Both the position numbers and the translations under genes were made by a program. From a virus, in IMG/VR virus record IMGVR_UViG_3300042876_000370, positions 1 to 47,006 of that record: a stretch of 47,006 nt of DNA; one strand, written 5' to 3'. Under the pieces are notes generated by a model. The model ran no database searches and was not told the DNA's origin. It saw only the letters and a program-made list of their open reading frames with translations. Each line of letters begins with the position of its first letter. Positions within the stretch are counted from its first letter, which is position 1. Positions 4,875-11,597 of this stretch are shown here, in pieces.

Positions 4875-6331
4875 GCGCCTACTACAACGACATTGATCCT
4901 TACTGCTGCCAGGTGCTAAGGAAACAAATCAGGCTGGGTAACCTGCCGAAAGGTGACGTGGATGAGCGAGACATACGAACCGTTGGAGCCGATGAGCTGC
5001 GAGGATACGACCAGATCCATCTCTTTGCCGGAATCGGGGGCTTCCCGCTCGGGCTCAGGTGGGCCGGATTGCCCGACGACTTCAATATCATTACCGGAGG
5101 CTTCCCCTGCCAGCCCCATTCAACCGCCGGCAAGCGATTGGCAAGCGCCGATGAGCGGGATCTGTGGGGAGAGTATGCCCGCATTATTCACGAGCTTAGA
5201 CCCCGCTGGGTGCTGGCTGAAAATGTACGAGGGCTACTTTCTAGTGAGTCTGGACGGTTCTACGGTCGCGTTCTCCGGGACCTGGCCGGCTGCGGGTATC
5301 TGTGTGAATGGCAAATGCTACCGGCTTCGGCCTTTGGTGCGCCACACATCCGGGAAAGGGTATTCGTTGCTGGGTACACCCCAGTTCACGACCCCGACCG
5401 CCAGCGATGCCACCGGGACGACCGGCGGGGGGAACAGTCGCAGCCTGCGGGACGATGTGCGCATGTGGCCGACGATGACCGTATCCGATGCAACTGGCAA
5501 CCGGATGAGCAAGGGCAAGAAGAGGCCGAACGAGGGCGGACTACTGAAGGCGGTTACATTCCCAACCCCCAGGGCCAGCGATGGACAGAAGGGCAGCCCC
5601 AACCAGAAGGACAGCGACGGGAACCCCAGTCTGGCCAACATCGCAGCTCATTACCCGACGCCCTGCGCAACGGATTGGAAGAACCGGGAAACGTCCAATC
5701 AGGTGGGATTACAAAAAACGATTGGTGGGCAGTTGAACCCGGAATGGGTGGAGCTTCTAATGGGCTATCCGAAAGGTTGGACGGAGATAGATTGACAGAT
5801 GAAACGCGAAGCAGATCCAGAGAAATATTGCGAAACTTGCGAGAAAAGATTGACTCGGAAGACGTTCGAGAATGGGAGGCTGGAAGACCTGGGAGCATTC
5901 AAGCGCAGGAAATACTGCAGTCTTACTTGCGCAAACTCCAAGAAACACCCGAGCCATTGGACAACCTACCATTTGCGCGCGAAGAAGCACAAGAAAGATT
6001 TTTGCGAGGCTTGCGGGCAAAAGAAAAGCCTTCATGCCCACCACATAGATCAGAACCCGGAGAACAACGAATCGGAGAACATTCAAACTCTTTGCATCCA
6101 CTGCCATCACTTTTGGCACAAGACAGCGGAGAGATTGGGGAGGGCCATCGCGGGAAGAATGCCGAATTTATATCCCTGAATGCTTGGCGGCCTGGTTGGG
6201 AAGGCGATACTCCACGAGTTGCCAAAGGGGTACCCGCCCGGGTGGACCGACTTAGGGGACTCGGAAACGCCGTAGTTCCCCAGGTGGTGGAGTGGATTGG
6301 GAGAAGGATATTGGAGGCGGAGTATGTCTGA
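4871..6331 (+). CDS. C5-cytosine DNA methyltransferase, interrupted by an HNH gene within its frame
   Basis: GTG 4871 overlaps the upstream TGA. Motifs: I at residues 52-57 (FAGIGG), IV at 76-84 (GGFPCQPHS, catalytic Cys80), VI at 117-119 (ENV), VIII at 161-168 (RERVFVAG), and IX/X near 460-471 (RLRGLGNAVVPQ). The frame stays open for 486 codons although a complete HNH endonuclease gene occupies 5799-6179 in another frame; the HNH region adds about 128 residues with no methyltransferase character (residues 309-437). Just before it, EPGMGGASNGLSERLD looks like a second, diverged copy of the real C-terminal block TPRVAKGVPARVDRL. From about 5375 the codons in this frame become unlike the rest of the phage (many CGA, GGA, CAA, GAA), while the overlapping frame looks normal. 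The N-terminal catalytic part is convincing; whether the whole 486 aa is a working enzyme is open. Role: phage DNA methylation against host restriction. Confidence 0.75.
   Translation: MSAYYNDIDPYCCQVLRKQIRLGNLPKGDVDERDIRTVGADELRGYDQIHLFAGIGGFPLGLRWAGLPDDFNIITGGFPCQPHSTAGKRLASADERDLWGEYARIIHELRPRWVLAENVRGLLSSESGRFYGRVLRDLAGCGYLCEWQMLPASAFGAPHIRERVFVAGYTPVHDPDRQRCHRDDRRGEQSQPAGRCAHVADDDRIRCNWQPDEQGQEEAERGRTTEGGYIPNPQGQRWTEGQPQPEGQRREPQSGQHRSSLPDALRNGLEEPGNVQSGGITKNDWWAVEPGMGGASNGLSERLDGDRLTDETRSRSREILRNLREKIDSEDVREWEAGRPGSIQAQEILQSYLRKLQETPEPLDNLPFAREEAQERFLRGLRAKEKPSCPPHRSEPGEQRIGEHSNSLHPLPSLLAQDSGEIGEGHRGKNAEFISLNAWRPGWEGDTPRVAKGVPARVDRLRGLGNAVVPQVVEWIGRRILEAEYV
4962..5795 (+). CDS. Overlapping-frame protein nested in the C5 methyltransferase gene
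   Basis: A 277-aa ORF in the +1 frame of the methyltransferase begins at ATG 4962 (MSETYEPLEP), with only a weak AAAGGTG upstream. It contains repeated TPTASDATG, WPTMTVSDATG, FPTPRASDGQKG and YPTPCATDWKN blocks and ends LNPEWVELLMGYPKGWTEID. I recall this PTPTASD...LNPxWVEWLMGxPxGWT pattern as widespread, both as separate phage ORFs and as the C-terminal part of some actinophage C5 methyltransferases. Over roughly 5375-5795 its codons (AAG, GGC, AGC, GAC, CTG, AAC) match the rest of the genome better than the methyltransferase frame does. Its first half could be only a shadow of methyltransferase motifs, since SPASPIQPP is the +1 reading of the motif IV region. It may be a target-recognition or accessory subunit. 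Confidence 0.5.
   Translation: MSETYEPLEPMSCEDTTRSISLPESGASRSGSGGPDCPTTSISLPEASPASPIQPPASDWQAPMSGICGESMPALFTSLDPAGCWLKMYEGYFLVSLDGSTVAFSGTWPAAGICVNGKCYRLRPLVRHTSGKGYSLLGTPQFTTPTASDATGTTGGGNSRSLRDDVRMWPTMTVSDATGNRMSKGKKRPNEGGLLKAVTFPTPRASDGQKGSPNQKDSDGNPSLANIAAHYPTPCATDWKNRETSNQVGLQKTIGGQLNPEWVELLMGYPKGWTEID
5751..5790 (+). repeat. Left copy of a diverged 40-bp repeat flanking the HNH gene
   Basis: These 40 bases align without gaps to 6216-6255 with 13 mismatches by my count. In the overlapping frame the copies read ELLMGYPKGWTEI and ELPKGYPPGWTDL; in the methyltransferase frame both give the GxSNGLSERLD / RVAKGVPARVD block. The pair brackets the HNH gene. Confidence 0.6.
5799..6179 (+). CDS. 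HNH homing-type endonuclease
   Basis: A 126-aa protein with Cys pairs at 11/14 and 40/44, the block RRKYCSLTCANSKK, and an HNH core: CEACG at 69-73, HHID at 81-84, NN at 89-90, then LCIHCHHFWH at 98-107. This is the zinc-bound HNH type common in phage free-standing homing endonucleases. It starts three bases after the stop of the overlapping-frame ORF, in the same frame as it, and lies wholly inside the C5 methyltransferase reading frame. Codon use is more AT-rich than in the neighbours (AAA, GAA, AAT, TTT), consistent with a recent arrival. Its insertion close to the methyltransferase C-terminus, between two related 40-bp segments, suggests it is an intruder in a conserved site. Confidence 0.85.
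   Translation: MKREADPEKYCETCEKRLTRKTFENGRLEDLGAFKRRKYCSLTCANSKKHPSHWTTYHLRAKKHKKDFCEACGQKKSLHAHHIDQNPENNESENIQTLCIHCHHFWHKTAERLGRAIAGRMPNLYP
6216..6255 (+). repeat. Right copy of the diverged 40-bp repeat flanking the HNH gene
   Basis: Mate of 5751-5790, in the same reading frame relative to the overlapping ORF. This copy leads directly into methyltransferase motif IX/X (LRGLGNAVVPQ), so it is probably the original C-terminal segment, while the left copy belongs to the truncated overlapping ORF. Confidence 0.6.
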
Positions 6332-6647
6332 GCAAGACCTGGTGAAAGCAATCATCCATCTGCTGCAACTGTACGGCTGCTGGGCGATCCGGGTGAACAG
6401 TGGTAAGCGCCTGGCGGAGAACAAAGACGGTAGCAAGCGCCTGATCAACCTGGCGCCGGCGGGAACGCCTGATATTCTGGCCTGCTACCGGGGCCGGCTC
6501 ATCGCAATCGAGGTCAAACTTCCGGGGAATAAGCCCACGCAGATCCAGCTCGACGCGCATGCGCGCATCAAAGAGGCGGGCGGAATCGTGCTGATGGCTT
6601 ACGACGCGGATGAAGTTAACAAATTTTTGGGAGGGTTAGCAAAATGA
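6324..6647 (+). CDS. VRR-NUC domain nuclease
   Basis: The 107-aa protein starts at ATG 6324 behind GGAGGCGG and overlaps the methyltransferase end by 8 bases. It is a stand-alone VRR-NUC (PD-(D/E)XK) fold: N-terminal SEQDLVKAIIHLLQLYGC, then NLAPAGTPDILACYRG with the catalytic Asp, then IAIEVKLPGNKPTQIQLDAH with the E-x-K pair and the Gln-rich helix. Small VRR-NUC proteins occur widely in phage replication regions and are thought to be structure-specific or Holliday-junction-type nucleases. All key residues appear intact. Confidence 0.85.
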   Translation: MSEQDLVKAIIHLLQLYGCWAIRVNSGKRLAENKDGSKRLINLAPAGTPDILACYRGRLIAIEVKLPGNKPTQIQLDAHARIKEAGGIVLMAYDADEVNKFLGGLAK

Positions 6648-7378
6648 AGTCAGTGTATGTAGGCATCAAACGCTCGAATGAGCAAATTGCAGTCGCCGTT
6701 GATATTTCTGCCATTGCAGAAGATAAGACCGTCGGCGCGTTCTTGAAGCTGATGGCCGAAGCGGGACTCCTGGTAGACCGGGTGGACCGGGATGAGGTCA
6801 TCTTCGAAGAGCCCAAGATGGAGCCGAGCTACCTGAAGGACAACCAGCTCAAGATTGATTGGACCCAGGAGAGCGGCGGCGGGCCGAGCGATATGCCCGA
6901 GGGCTTTGTCTGCAATTTCTCGGGCGAGTGCCCGACTCCGGGGAAACCCTGCTCGAATTGCGAACACGCCGGCAGCATGATCCCGGCGGCGAAGGTTGTT
7001 GAACCGGACCCGGAGAAAGACGAATTTGAAACCTGCCCCGTTTGCAACGGCAGCGGCGTGAACGCACAGAACGCTGCGGAGTTTTGCGCCGAATGCAACG
7101 GCAGCGGCAGGGTGCGGAAGGCCGAAGCGCCGACCCTGGTCGATGAGCTCCTGGCCTCTCCGATGATGGAATGGACAGAGAACGAAGTCGGTGAGCCGAT
7201 TGAAGTGCCGGCTGAACTGTTGGCTGAAGGCGATCCCATGAATGACCCGGTGATAGATGGGAAGATCGAGGATGGCCCCACCGCCGAAGAGTTGGATAAG
7301 TGGGAGGATGCGACCTACGGGAGCGCGACCGAAAGCGAACCCGACGAGCACCAGGAAGCGGAAGAGCTACCGTTCTAA
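6644..7378 (+). CDS. Acidic zinc-finger protein with an SSB-like C-terminal tip
   Basis: The 244-aa protein starts with ATGA overlap. Residues 1-70 form a small mixed domain; residues 85-110 hold a Cys cluster (CNFSGECPTPGKPCSNC); residues 125-155 carry two DnaJ-type CxxCxGxG units (CPVCNGSG and CAECNGSG). The last 60 residues are strongly acidic and end EAEELPF, which resembles the DDDIPF tail of bacterial single-stranded DNA-binding proteins that recruits replication and repair enzymes. No OB-fold is evident. It sits between VRR-NUC and small zinc proteins in the replication operon, so a role at the replisome is possible. Confidence 0.6.
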   Translation: MKSVYVGIKRSNEQIAVAVDISAIAEDKTVGAFLKLMAEAGLLVDRVDRDEVIFEEPKMEPSYLKDNQLKIDWTQESGGGPSDMPEGFVCNFSGECPTPGKPCSNCEHAGSMIPAAKVVEPDPEKDEFETCPVCNGSGVNAQNAAEFCAECNGSGRVRKAEAPTLVDELLASPMMEWTENEVGEPIEVPAELLAEGDPMNDPVIDGKIEDGPTAEELDKWEDATYGSATESEPDEHQEAEELPF

Positions 7379-7379
7379 G

Positions 7380-7661
7380 ATGACGACGAAAGCGCCGGCT
7401 GATCTCAGCGCTTACATGCCCGCACCTGCGTGCTACTGGTGCTTTTACCTGGGCACGCAGGTGCGCAAGGGCAAGCCCATCGACCGCTGCGCGCGGGACT
7501 ACGCCGGCGAGATCGACGCGCTGCCGATCGTGAAGGATGCGGAAACTCACACCTGCGAGCGGTACATGGCCAGCCCGGTCGCCTATCAGGTGGCGCGCTG
7601 GGCCTGGGAAAAGGCGCGGGTGAAGCCGGTCCAGTTGGAATTGTTTGCAGGAGGGATATGA
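7380..7661 (+). CDS. Small Cys-containing protein ending in a clamp-binding-like motif
   Basis: ATG at 7380 lies one base after the upstream stop; the frame is open further upstream only as a shadow. The 93-aa protein has CYWC near residue 18, further Cys residues at DRCARDY and HTCERY, so four Cys could bind zinc. The C-terminus is PVQLELFAGGI, where QLELF fits the QLxLF consensus by which proteins bind the bacterial sliding clamp. It overlaps the next gene by ATGA. Confidence 0.6.
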   Translation: MTTKAPADLSAYMPAPACYWCFYLGTQVRKGKPIDRCARDYAGEIDALPIVKDAETHTCERYMASPVAYQVARWAWEKARVKPVQLELFAGGI

Positions 7662-7831
7662 AAACCGACACTATCACTATCAGAGTTACCGGAACAAAGA
7701 AGTTTCGCCAGAAAATCATCGACGTGATTTATGAGGCATTGATTGAAGACGAGGTGCAGTTCGAGGGAACAAAGCCGGGAAACGGTTTTGATTTGGACAG
7801 CACAATTGTGCCAAGCGAGGTGAAGGAATGA
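7658..7831 (+). CDS. Small hypothetical protein (57 aa)
   Basis: It begins with ATGA overlap behind GGAGGG and ends with a four-base overlap on the next gene. The start MKTDTITIRVTGTKKFRQK looks like a beta-strand plus basic helix; the C-terminus is acidic. Tight coupling supports translation. Function unknown. Confidence 0.55.
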   Translation: MKTDTITIRVTGTKKFRQKIIDVIYEALIEDEVQFEGTKPGNGFDLDSTIVPSEVKE

Positions 7832-8577
7832 GCGGCTTAAAACCCTGCCCTATGTGCGGAGGCGAAGCGCAGCTAGAGGATTATCGAGATGGCGGCGCGA
7901 TTGGCTTTGCTGTCCACTGTCAGAATTATGTTTGCCAAGTCGCAGGTCCAACCAGCCTGAAAGAGTTTGAGGCTGTCGAGCTGTGGAATAAGCGGCCGAT
8001 AGAAGGCGAGCTTCTTTCTAAATTTGAAAAGACCATGGCGAGACTAGACAAGGAGCTTCTACGCTCTTCGGCCTGCATGACTCTGGCGGAAGGATCGTAC
8101 AAGCCAGGAGAGATCACTCAGGATGATGACCGATGGTCTACAGCTTACAAGGCAGTGGAACGACTGGCAAAAGAGCGCGATGACCTACTCGACAAGCTGA
8201 TCCATCAGCAGGCATGGTCCGTTGATCAAAGCATTGAACTGTCCAATCTTCGGGGCGAGCTGCGCAAGTGGCAGACTGGCGAGATCGTGGGGATTGAATT
8301 TGTGCCGAAGATGGTTGACCAATTGGAAAAGGAACGTGATCAGGCTCGCGCCGAACTCGAAGCCGCCCGCCAGCGCATCGCGGAGTTGGAGGCGACTCTT
8401 CAAGCGGCAAACGAAGACGCCGAAGACCTTTACGCATTTGTCCAGCACGAGCCAGGATGCAGCACAAACGACAGATGTAAATGTGGGTTGGCCCATGCCG
8501 TTTATAAGCACGTCGAGAGAACCAACGTATCGCAGCAATCCCAGCCGGGCGAGAACAGCCTTCCTCAATCCGGTTGA
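7828..8577 (+). CDS. Lar-like zinc-finger protein with coiled coil
   Basis: Residues 1-55 match the restriction-alleviation (Lar) zinc-finger pattern: LKPCPMCGGEAQL, then HCQNYVCQVAGP, ending AVELWNKRP. The known Rac-prophage Lar protein reduces EcoKI restriction and enhances modification; many phage proteins share only the finger. Here it is joined to a coiled coil (about residues 105-200, rich in Glu, Arg, Leu and Gln: KERDQARAELEAARQRIAEL) and a second Cys cluster near the end (CSTNDRCKCG). The 249-aa length is well above that of Lar itself. Its neighbours are DNA-modification and nuclease genes, which fits an anti-restriction role. Confidence 0.6.
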   Translation: MSGLKPCPMCGGEAQLEDYRDGGAIGFAVHCQNYVCQVAGPTSLKEFEAVELWNKRPIEGELLSKFEKTMARLDKELLRSSACMTLAEGSYKPGEITQDDDRWSTAYKAVERLAKERDDLLDKLIHQQAWSVDQSIELSNLRGELRKWQTGEIVGIEFVPKMVDQLEKERDQARAELEAARQRIAELEATLQAANEDAEDLYAFVQHEPGCSTNDRCKCGLAHAVYKHVERTNVSQQSQPGENSLPQSG

Positions 8578-8634
8578 TTTGCATGCCATATCAAGGGGGT
8601 GAACGCGGCCCCCGCATCAGAAGGGCGAGACTCT

Positions 8635-8656
8635 GGCGGTCTCAGAGCAGACCGCC
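8635..8656 (+). other. Intergenic hairpin
   Basis: A perfect 8-bp inverted repeat (GGCGGTCT / AGACCGCC) with a 6-nt loop lies in the 101-bp gap before the PD-(D/E)XK gene. No T-run follows, and the AAGGAGG ribosome site comes 10 bases later, so it may affect translation or mRNA processing rather than end transcription. Confidence 0.4.
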
Positions 8657-8678
8657 GACCGTTTCAAGGAGGAACATC

Positions 8679-9143
8679 TTGCGACCCATGAGCATTGACG
8701 AGCTGGCGGAGATCGCCAGGCTTCGCACCAAGAGCCACCTGCAGCACGCCAGCCGGCGCCCGCTCTCTGCTGATTATGACCTGGTGGGGGTGGTGGGTGA
8801 GTACGAGTTTGCGCGTTTATTCGATCTGGACTGGGACTATAGCCAGAAGATCGGCGGGGATCAGGGGATTGATTTTGTGCTGCCCAGCGGGATTACCGTG
8901 GACGTGAAGACGTTTCGCAAGCCCTATAACTTGATCCAAGAGAAAGACAAGCTGCCGGCAGATGTGTATGTGCTGGCGGGGTACAACGATCAAACGCACA
9001 CGGCTGAGATATTGGGCTGGTCGTATAAAGAAGAGCTGATGTGGGCGCCGGTCAAAGATTTCGGCGCACATATCCCGCATCACACCATACCCAGGCACCT
9101 GCTGCGGAAGAATGACGAGTTGAATGTGAAGGGGAAATCATGA
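8679..9143 (+). CDS. PD-(D/E)XK nuclease-like protein
   Basis: TTG 8679 is chosen as start because AAGGAGG at 8666-8672 is 6 bases upstream; ATG 8688 is the alternative but sits 15 bases away. The 154-aa protein has a helix with Glu (VGEYEFARLF), then GGDQGIDFVLPSGITVDVKT, that is Asp, a short hairpin and D-x-K, the PD-(D/E)XK active-site arrangement, and ends with a strand-helix (EILGWSYKEELMWAP). Such phage proteins resemble small type II-like restriction enzymes or resolvase-like nucleases; the target is not predictable. Nearby methyltransferases would protect phage DNA if it is sequence-specific. Confidence 0.6.
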   Translation: MRPMSIDELAEIARLRTKSHLQHASRRPLSADYDLVGVVGEYEFARLFDLDWDYSQKIGGDQGIDFVLPSGITVDVKTFRKPYNLIQEKDKLPADVYVLAGYNDQTHTAEILGWSYKEELMWAPVKDFGAHIPHHTIPRHLLRKNDELNVKGKS

Positions 9144-9886
9144 AAGTGATCTCGTTAGGTTGGGGTGTGCAATCCTTCACGCTTGCCGCAATGGTGGCAC
9201 TGGGTGAATTGGAGCCGGTTGATTTTGCGATCCATGCCGACACTACACACGAAAGTTTATTGACTTACCAATTTGCGGAGCGATGGGCGGGCTGGCTTGA
9301 GGAGCGCGGGGTAAGGGTGATTACAGTCAAGAATACCGCCTCGGAATTAGGCGAGAAAGCCGTAGTCGATATTCCAGCGTTTACCCGATCCGAGAAAGGG
9401 GACGGTCAAATCCGCCGCCAATGTACAGGTGATTGGAAAATCGCGCAGATGCGTCGCTGGCTGCAAGCGAACCGAAACGGCGAACCCGTTGAAATGTGGC
9501 TAGGAATTTCCTGGGACGAGTCACAGCGCCAAAAAGCCAGCGACGTGAAATACGTTACCCACCGCTGGCCATTGCTTGACCTGAAAATGACCCGCGCCGG
9601 TTGTATCAAATGGCTGGAAACACACGGTCTGGAAGTACCACCCAAAAGCGCCTGCACCTTCTGCCCATTTCACAATACCGCCGAATGGCGGCGCATCCAG
9701 CGAACGCCCGAAGATTGGGCCGAGGCCGTGGCGGTTGATGAGGCGATCCGCAAAGCCCGCCCGCCTTACGACCTGTTTGTGCATCCATCCCGTAAGCCGC
9801 TGGTTGAAGTTGACTTGAGAACAGCCGAGGAAAAAGGGCAGTTGAGCTTGTGGGATGACGAGTGTTCTGGAATATGCGGAGTATAG
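9140..9886 (+). CDS. PAPS reductase-like ATP pyrophosphatase
   Basis: The 248-aa protein begins MKVISLGWGVQSFTLAAM, a PP-loop variant (SxGxxSxxL) of the N-type ATP pyrophosphatases. Further features: HADTTHES at about residue 32, RRQCTGDWKI near 94, CTFCPFHNTAEWRR near 172, and a C-terminal CSGIC. Phage members of this family are widespread and are not assimilatory sulfate enzymes; relatives adenylate substrates in sulfur transfer, including DndC in DNA phosphorothioation. No other Dnd gene is present. It ends QLSLWDDE, which resembles a sliding-clamp-binding motif. It lies between a nuclease and a DNA methyltransferase, which suggests a nucleic-acid modification role (inference). Confidence 0.7.
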   Translation: MKVISLGWGVQSFTLAAMVALGELEPVDFAIHADTTHESLLTYQFAERWAGWLEERGVRVITVKNTASELGEKAVVDIPAFTRSEKGDGQIRRQCTGDWKIAQMRRWLQANRNGEPVEMWLGISWDESQRQKASDVKYVTHRWPLLDLKMTRAGCIKWLETHGLEVPPKSACTFCPFHNTAEWRRIQRTPEDWAEAVAVDEAIRKARPPYDLFVHPSRKPLVEVDLRTAEEKGQLSLWDDECSGICGV

Positions 9887-9899
9887 AAAGGAGAATCGG

Positions 9900-10202
9900 A
9901 TGGGAAAGTTTAACGTGACTGCCAATCGGTCCAACCTCTTTCCCGAGTGGTGGGAAGAGAAGAAGAAAACAGTCGAAGCCCTGCCGCTGCGCATCCGGGC
10001 GATGCATGCGGCCCATGGGCTGCGGAGTGCGCAGAAGTGCAAGAACTGCGCGTTCTTCCAACGACACAGCCAGGCGGCGACCTGGTTTAAGTGTGCCAAG
10101 TCCAAGATAACCGGGGGATCGGCTACAGATTGGCGGGCAAACTGGCCGGCGTGCGGGAAGTTCAAGCCGCAAGAAACAGAGGAGACTCAGGGGAAACTAT
10201 GA
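9900..10202 (+). CDS. Small four-cysteine protein
   Basis: ATG 9900 follows AAAGGAGAA by a standard distance; the frame is open upstream only inside the preceding gene. The 100-aa protein has a basic N-terminus, LFPEWWEEKKK, and four Cys: CKNC then KCAKSK and PACGKF, a probable zinc site. Its stop overlaps the methyltransferase start (ATGA). Function unknown; coupling suggests a helper of the methyltransferase or an unrelated small phage protein. Confidence 0.6.
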   Translation: MGKFNVTANRSNLFPEWWEEKKKTVEALPLRIRAMHAAHGLRSAQKCKNCAFFQRHSQAATWFKCAKSKITGGSATDWRANWPACGKFKPQETEETQGKL

Positions 10203-11332
10203 TCCTCAACGCGAACGCTTTAGCTTTACCGCTGGCATCGAACAGCGTGCAGTGTGTGGTGACGAGCCCGCCCTACTGGGGGCTGCGTGATTATGGTGTG
10301 AAGGGCCAGCTCGGGACGGAACCCACACCGGATGAATATATCGTCAAGTTGGTAAGCGTGTTCAGAGAAGTGTGGCGGGTGCTGCGGGATGATGGTGTAT
10401 TGTGGCTCAACCTGGGCGACACGTATAGCGGTGGAGGCCGGGGCGGAAACGGGGACACAATCACCGGGAGAGGGAAAAACGCAAGCCAATGCTCTCATTA
10501 TGTGCCCGATAATCTCAAGGCCAAGAACTTGATAGGTATTCCCTGGCGGGTGGCGCTTGCGCTGCAGGCCGATGGCTGGTATTTGCGGTCTGATATTATT
10601 TGGCACAAACCCAACCCACTGCCCGAGAGTGTGGCAGATCGACCCACCAAGGCGCATGAGTATGTTTTTCTGCTGGCCAAACAAGAGCGCTACTTCTATG
10701 ATGCCGAGGCAATTAAAGAAATATCATCAGGCCAAACTGGGAGCGCCGTGAATTTCAAGCGCGCCTCCAAAGAGGATCTTTGCCCGGGCCAATCCCGCAC
10801 GCAGCACCGGGAAGAAAGAAGGGCAACGGAAGACTCCGGCTATCGCAACCGGCGCAGCGTGTGGACCATCCCCAGCCAGCCCACCAAAGAGGCGCACTTT
10901 GCGACCTACCCGGAGAAGCTGGTCGAACCCTGCATCCTGGCGGGCACGAGCGAAAAGGGTTGCTGCCCAAGATGTGGGCGGGCCTGGGTAAGGGTGGTAG
11001 AGAAGAACTTCATCCCCCAATCTGACATCAAGAACCCCGATAAGCTGCTGAGAAGCAGCGGCAAGGGAATGGACGAAACCAATGGATGGGCGGGGTTTCG
11101 GCGCGGGTCGGTAGATGCCAATACAACCGGCTGGCGCCCAGCCTGCACCTGCAACGCCGGCGATCCAATCCCTTGCCTGGTGCATGATCCCTTCTCAGGC
11201 TCAGGTACGACTGCGCGGGTAGCGATCCGCTTCAATCGGCGCTTTGTTGGGACGGAACTCAAATTCCAGTACATTAGCGAGATCAGCACGAAGCGGTTGA
11301 GCGAAGTACAGCGGGTCATCGAGGGTCTATGA
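10199..11332 (+). CDS. N4-cytosine/N6-adenine DNA methyltransferase
   Basis: The 377-aa protein starts at ATG 10199 (ATGA overlap). Catalytic motif IV is TSPPYWGLRDYG near residue 22, and the SAM-binding motif I, DPFSGSGTTARVAIRF, is near residue 333; this order (IV before I) is that of the beta class. SPPYW favours N4-cytosine or N6-adenine chemistry of the RsrI/PvuII type. Other typical blocks are WRVLRDDGVLWLNLGDTY, SDIIWHKPNPLPESV and KAHEYVFLLAK. A zinc-binding insert CCPRCGRAW with a second CTC near residue 318 is common in phage members. It gives the phage a second modification specificity beside the C5 enzyme, most likely to evade restriction. Confidence 0.9.
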   Translation: MILNANALALPLASNSVQCVVTSPPYWGLRDYGVKGQLGTEPTPDEYIVKLVSVFREVWRVLRDDGVLWLNLGDTYSGGGRGGNGDTITGRGKNASQCSHYVPDNLKAKNLIGIPWRVALALQADGWYLRSDIIWHKPNPLPESVADRPTKAHEYVFLLAKQERYFYDAEAIKEISSGQTGSAVNFKRASKEDLCPGQSRTQHREERRATEDSGYRNRRSVWTIPSQPTKEAHFATYPEKLVEPCILAGTSEKGCCPRCGRAWVRVVEKNFIPQSDIKNPDKLLRSSGKGMDETNGWAGFRRGSVDANTTGWRPACTCNAGDPIPCLVHDPFSGSGTTARVAIRFNRRFVGTELKFQYISEISTKRLSEVQRVIEGL

Positions 11333-11547
11333 GCGAGACCACCCCCGCACCAGCCTGGATTGATGACTGCCCTGGGTACTTGCAAGAGTTGCACAGTTAC
11401 CTCACCCAAGCGCAAATTATTCAGCTTAATGAACTGCTATCAGCAGCGAAGGCGAATGGGCGGGGCGTGGTGGCGCTGGCGATTTATGATGGGAAACCCC
11501 AGTATTGGACCCTGGAAGTAAAGTTCAGCGTGAGGAAGGATGGATAG
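11329..11547 (+). CDS. Small hypothetical protein (72 aa)
   Basis: ATGA overlap with the methyltransferase end. The protein starts MSETTPAPAWIDDCPGYLQ, has a helix (QIIQLNELLSAAKANGRG) and a beta-hairpin C-terminus (VALAIYDGKPQYWTLE). It is the last gene of the replication/modification operon, directly before the late promoter. Function unknown. Confidence 0.6.
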   Translation: MSETTPAPAWIDDCPGYLQELHSYLTQAQIIQLNELLSAAKANGRGVVALAIYDGKPQYWTLEVKFSVRKDG

Positions 11548-11548
11548 A

Positions 11549-11577
11549 TTGTAAAACCCCCGAGCCTGCGCTATACT
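11549..11577 (+). promoter_or_regulatory. Late promoter 1 (sigma70-like)
   Basis: TTGTAA at 11549-11554 and TATACT at 11572-11577 are separated by exactly 17 bases. The expected start of transcription, near 11584, is only about 14 bases before the terminator hairpin at 11598. The same promoter-terminator arrangement recurs at 32901-32986. Confidence 0.65.
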
Positions 11578-11597
11578 GGGGGTGTCTAAAAGGCCAA

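Noticed and set aside
9140-9886. Dnd phosphorothioation system
   Set aside because: Only a PAPS-reductase-like protein is present. DndA, B, D and E are not seen, so the system cannot be claimed.
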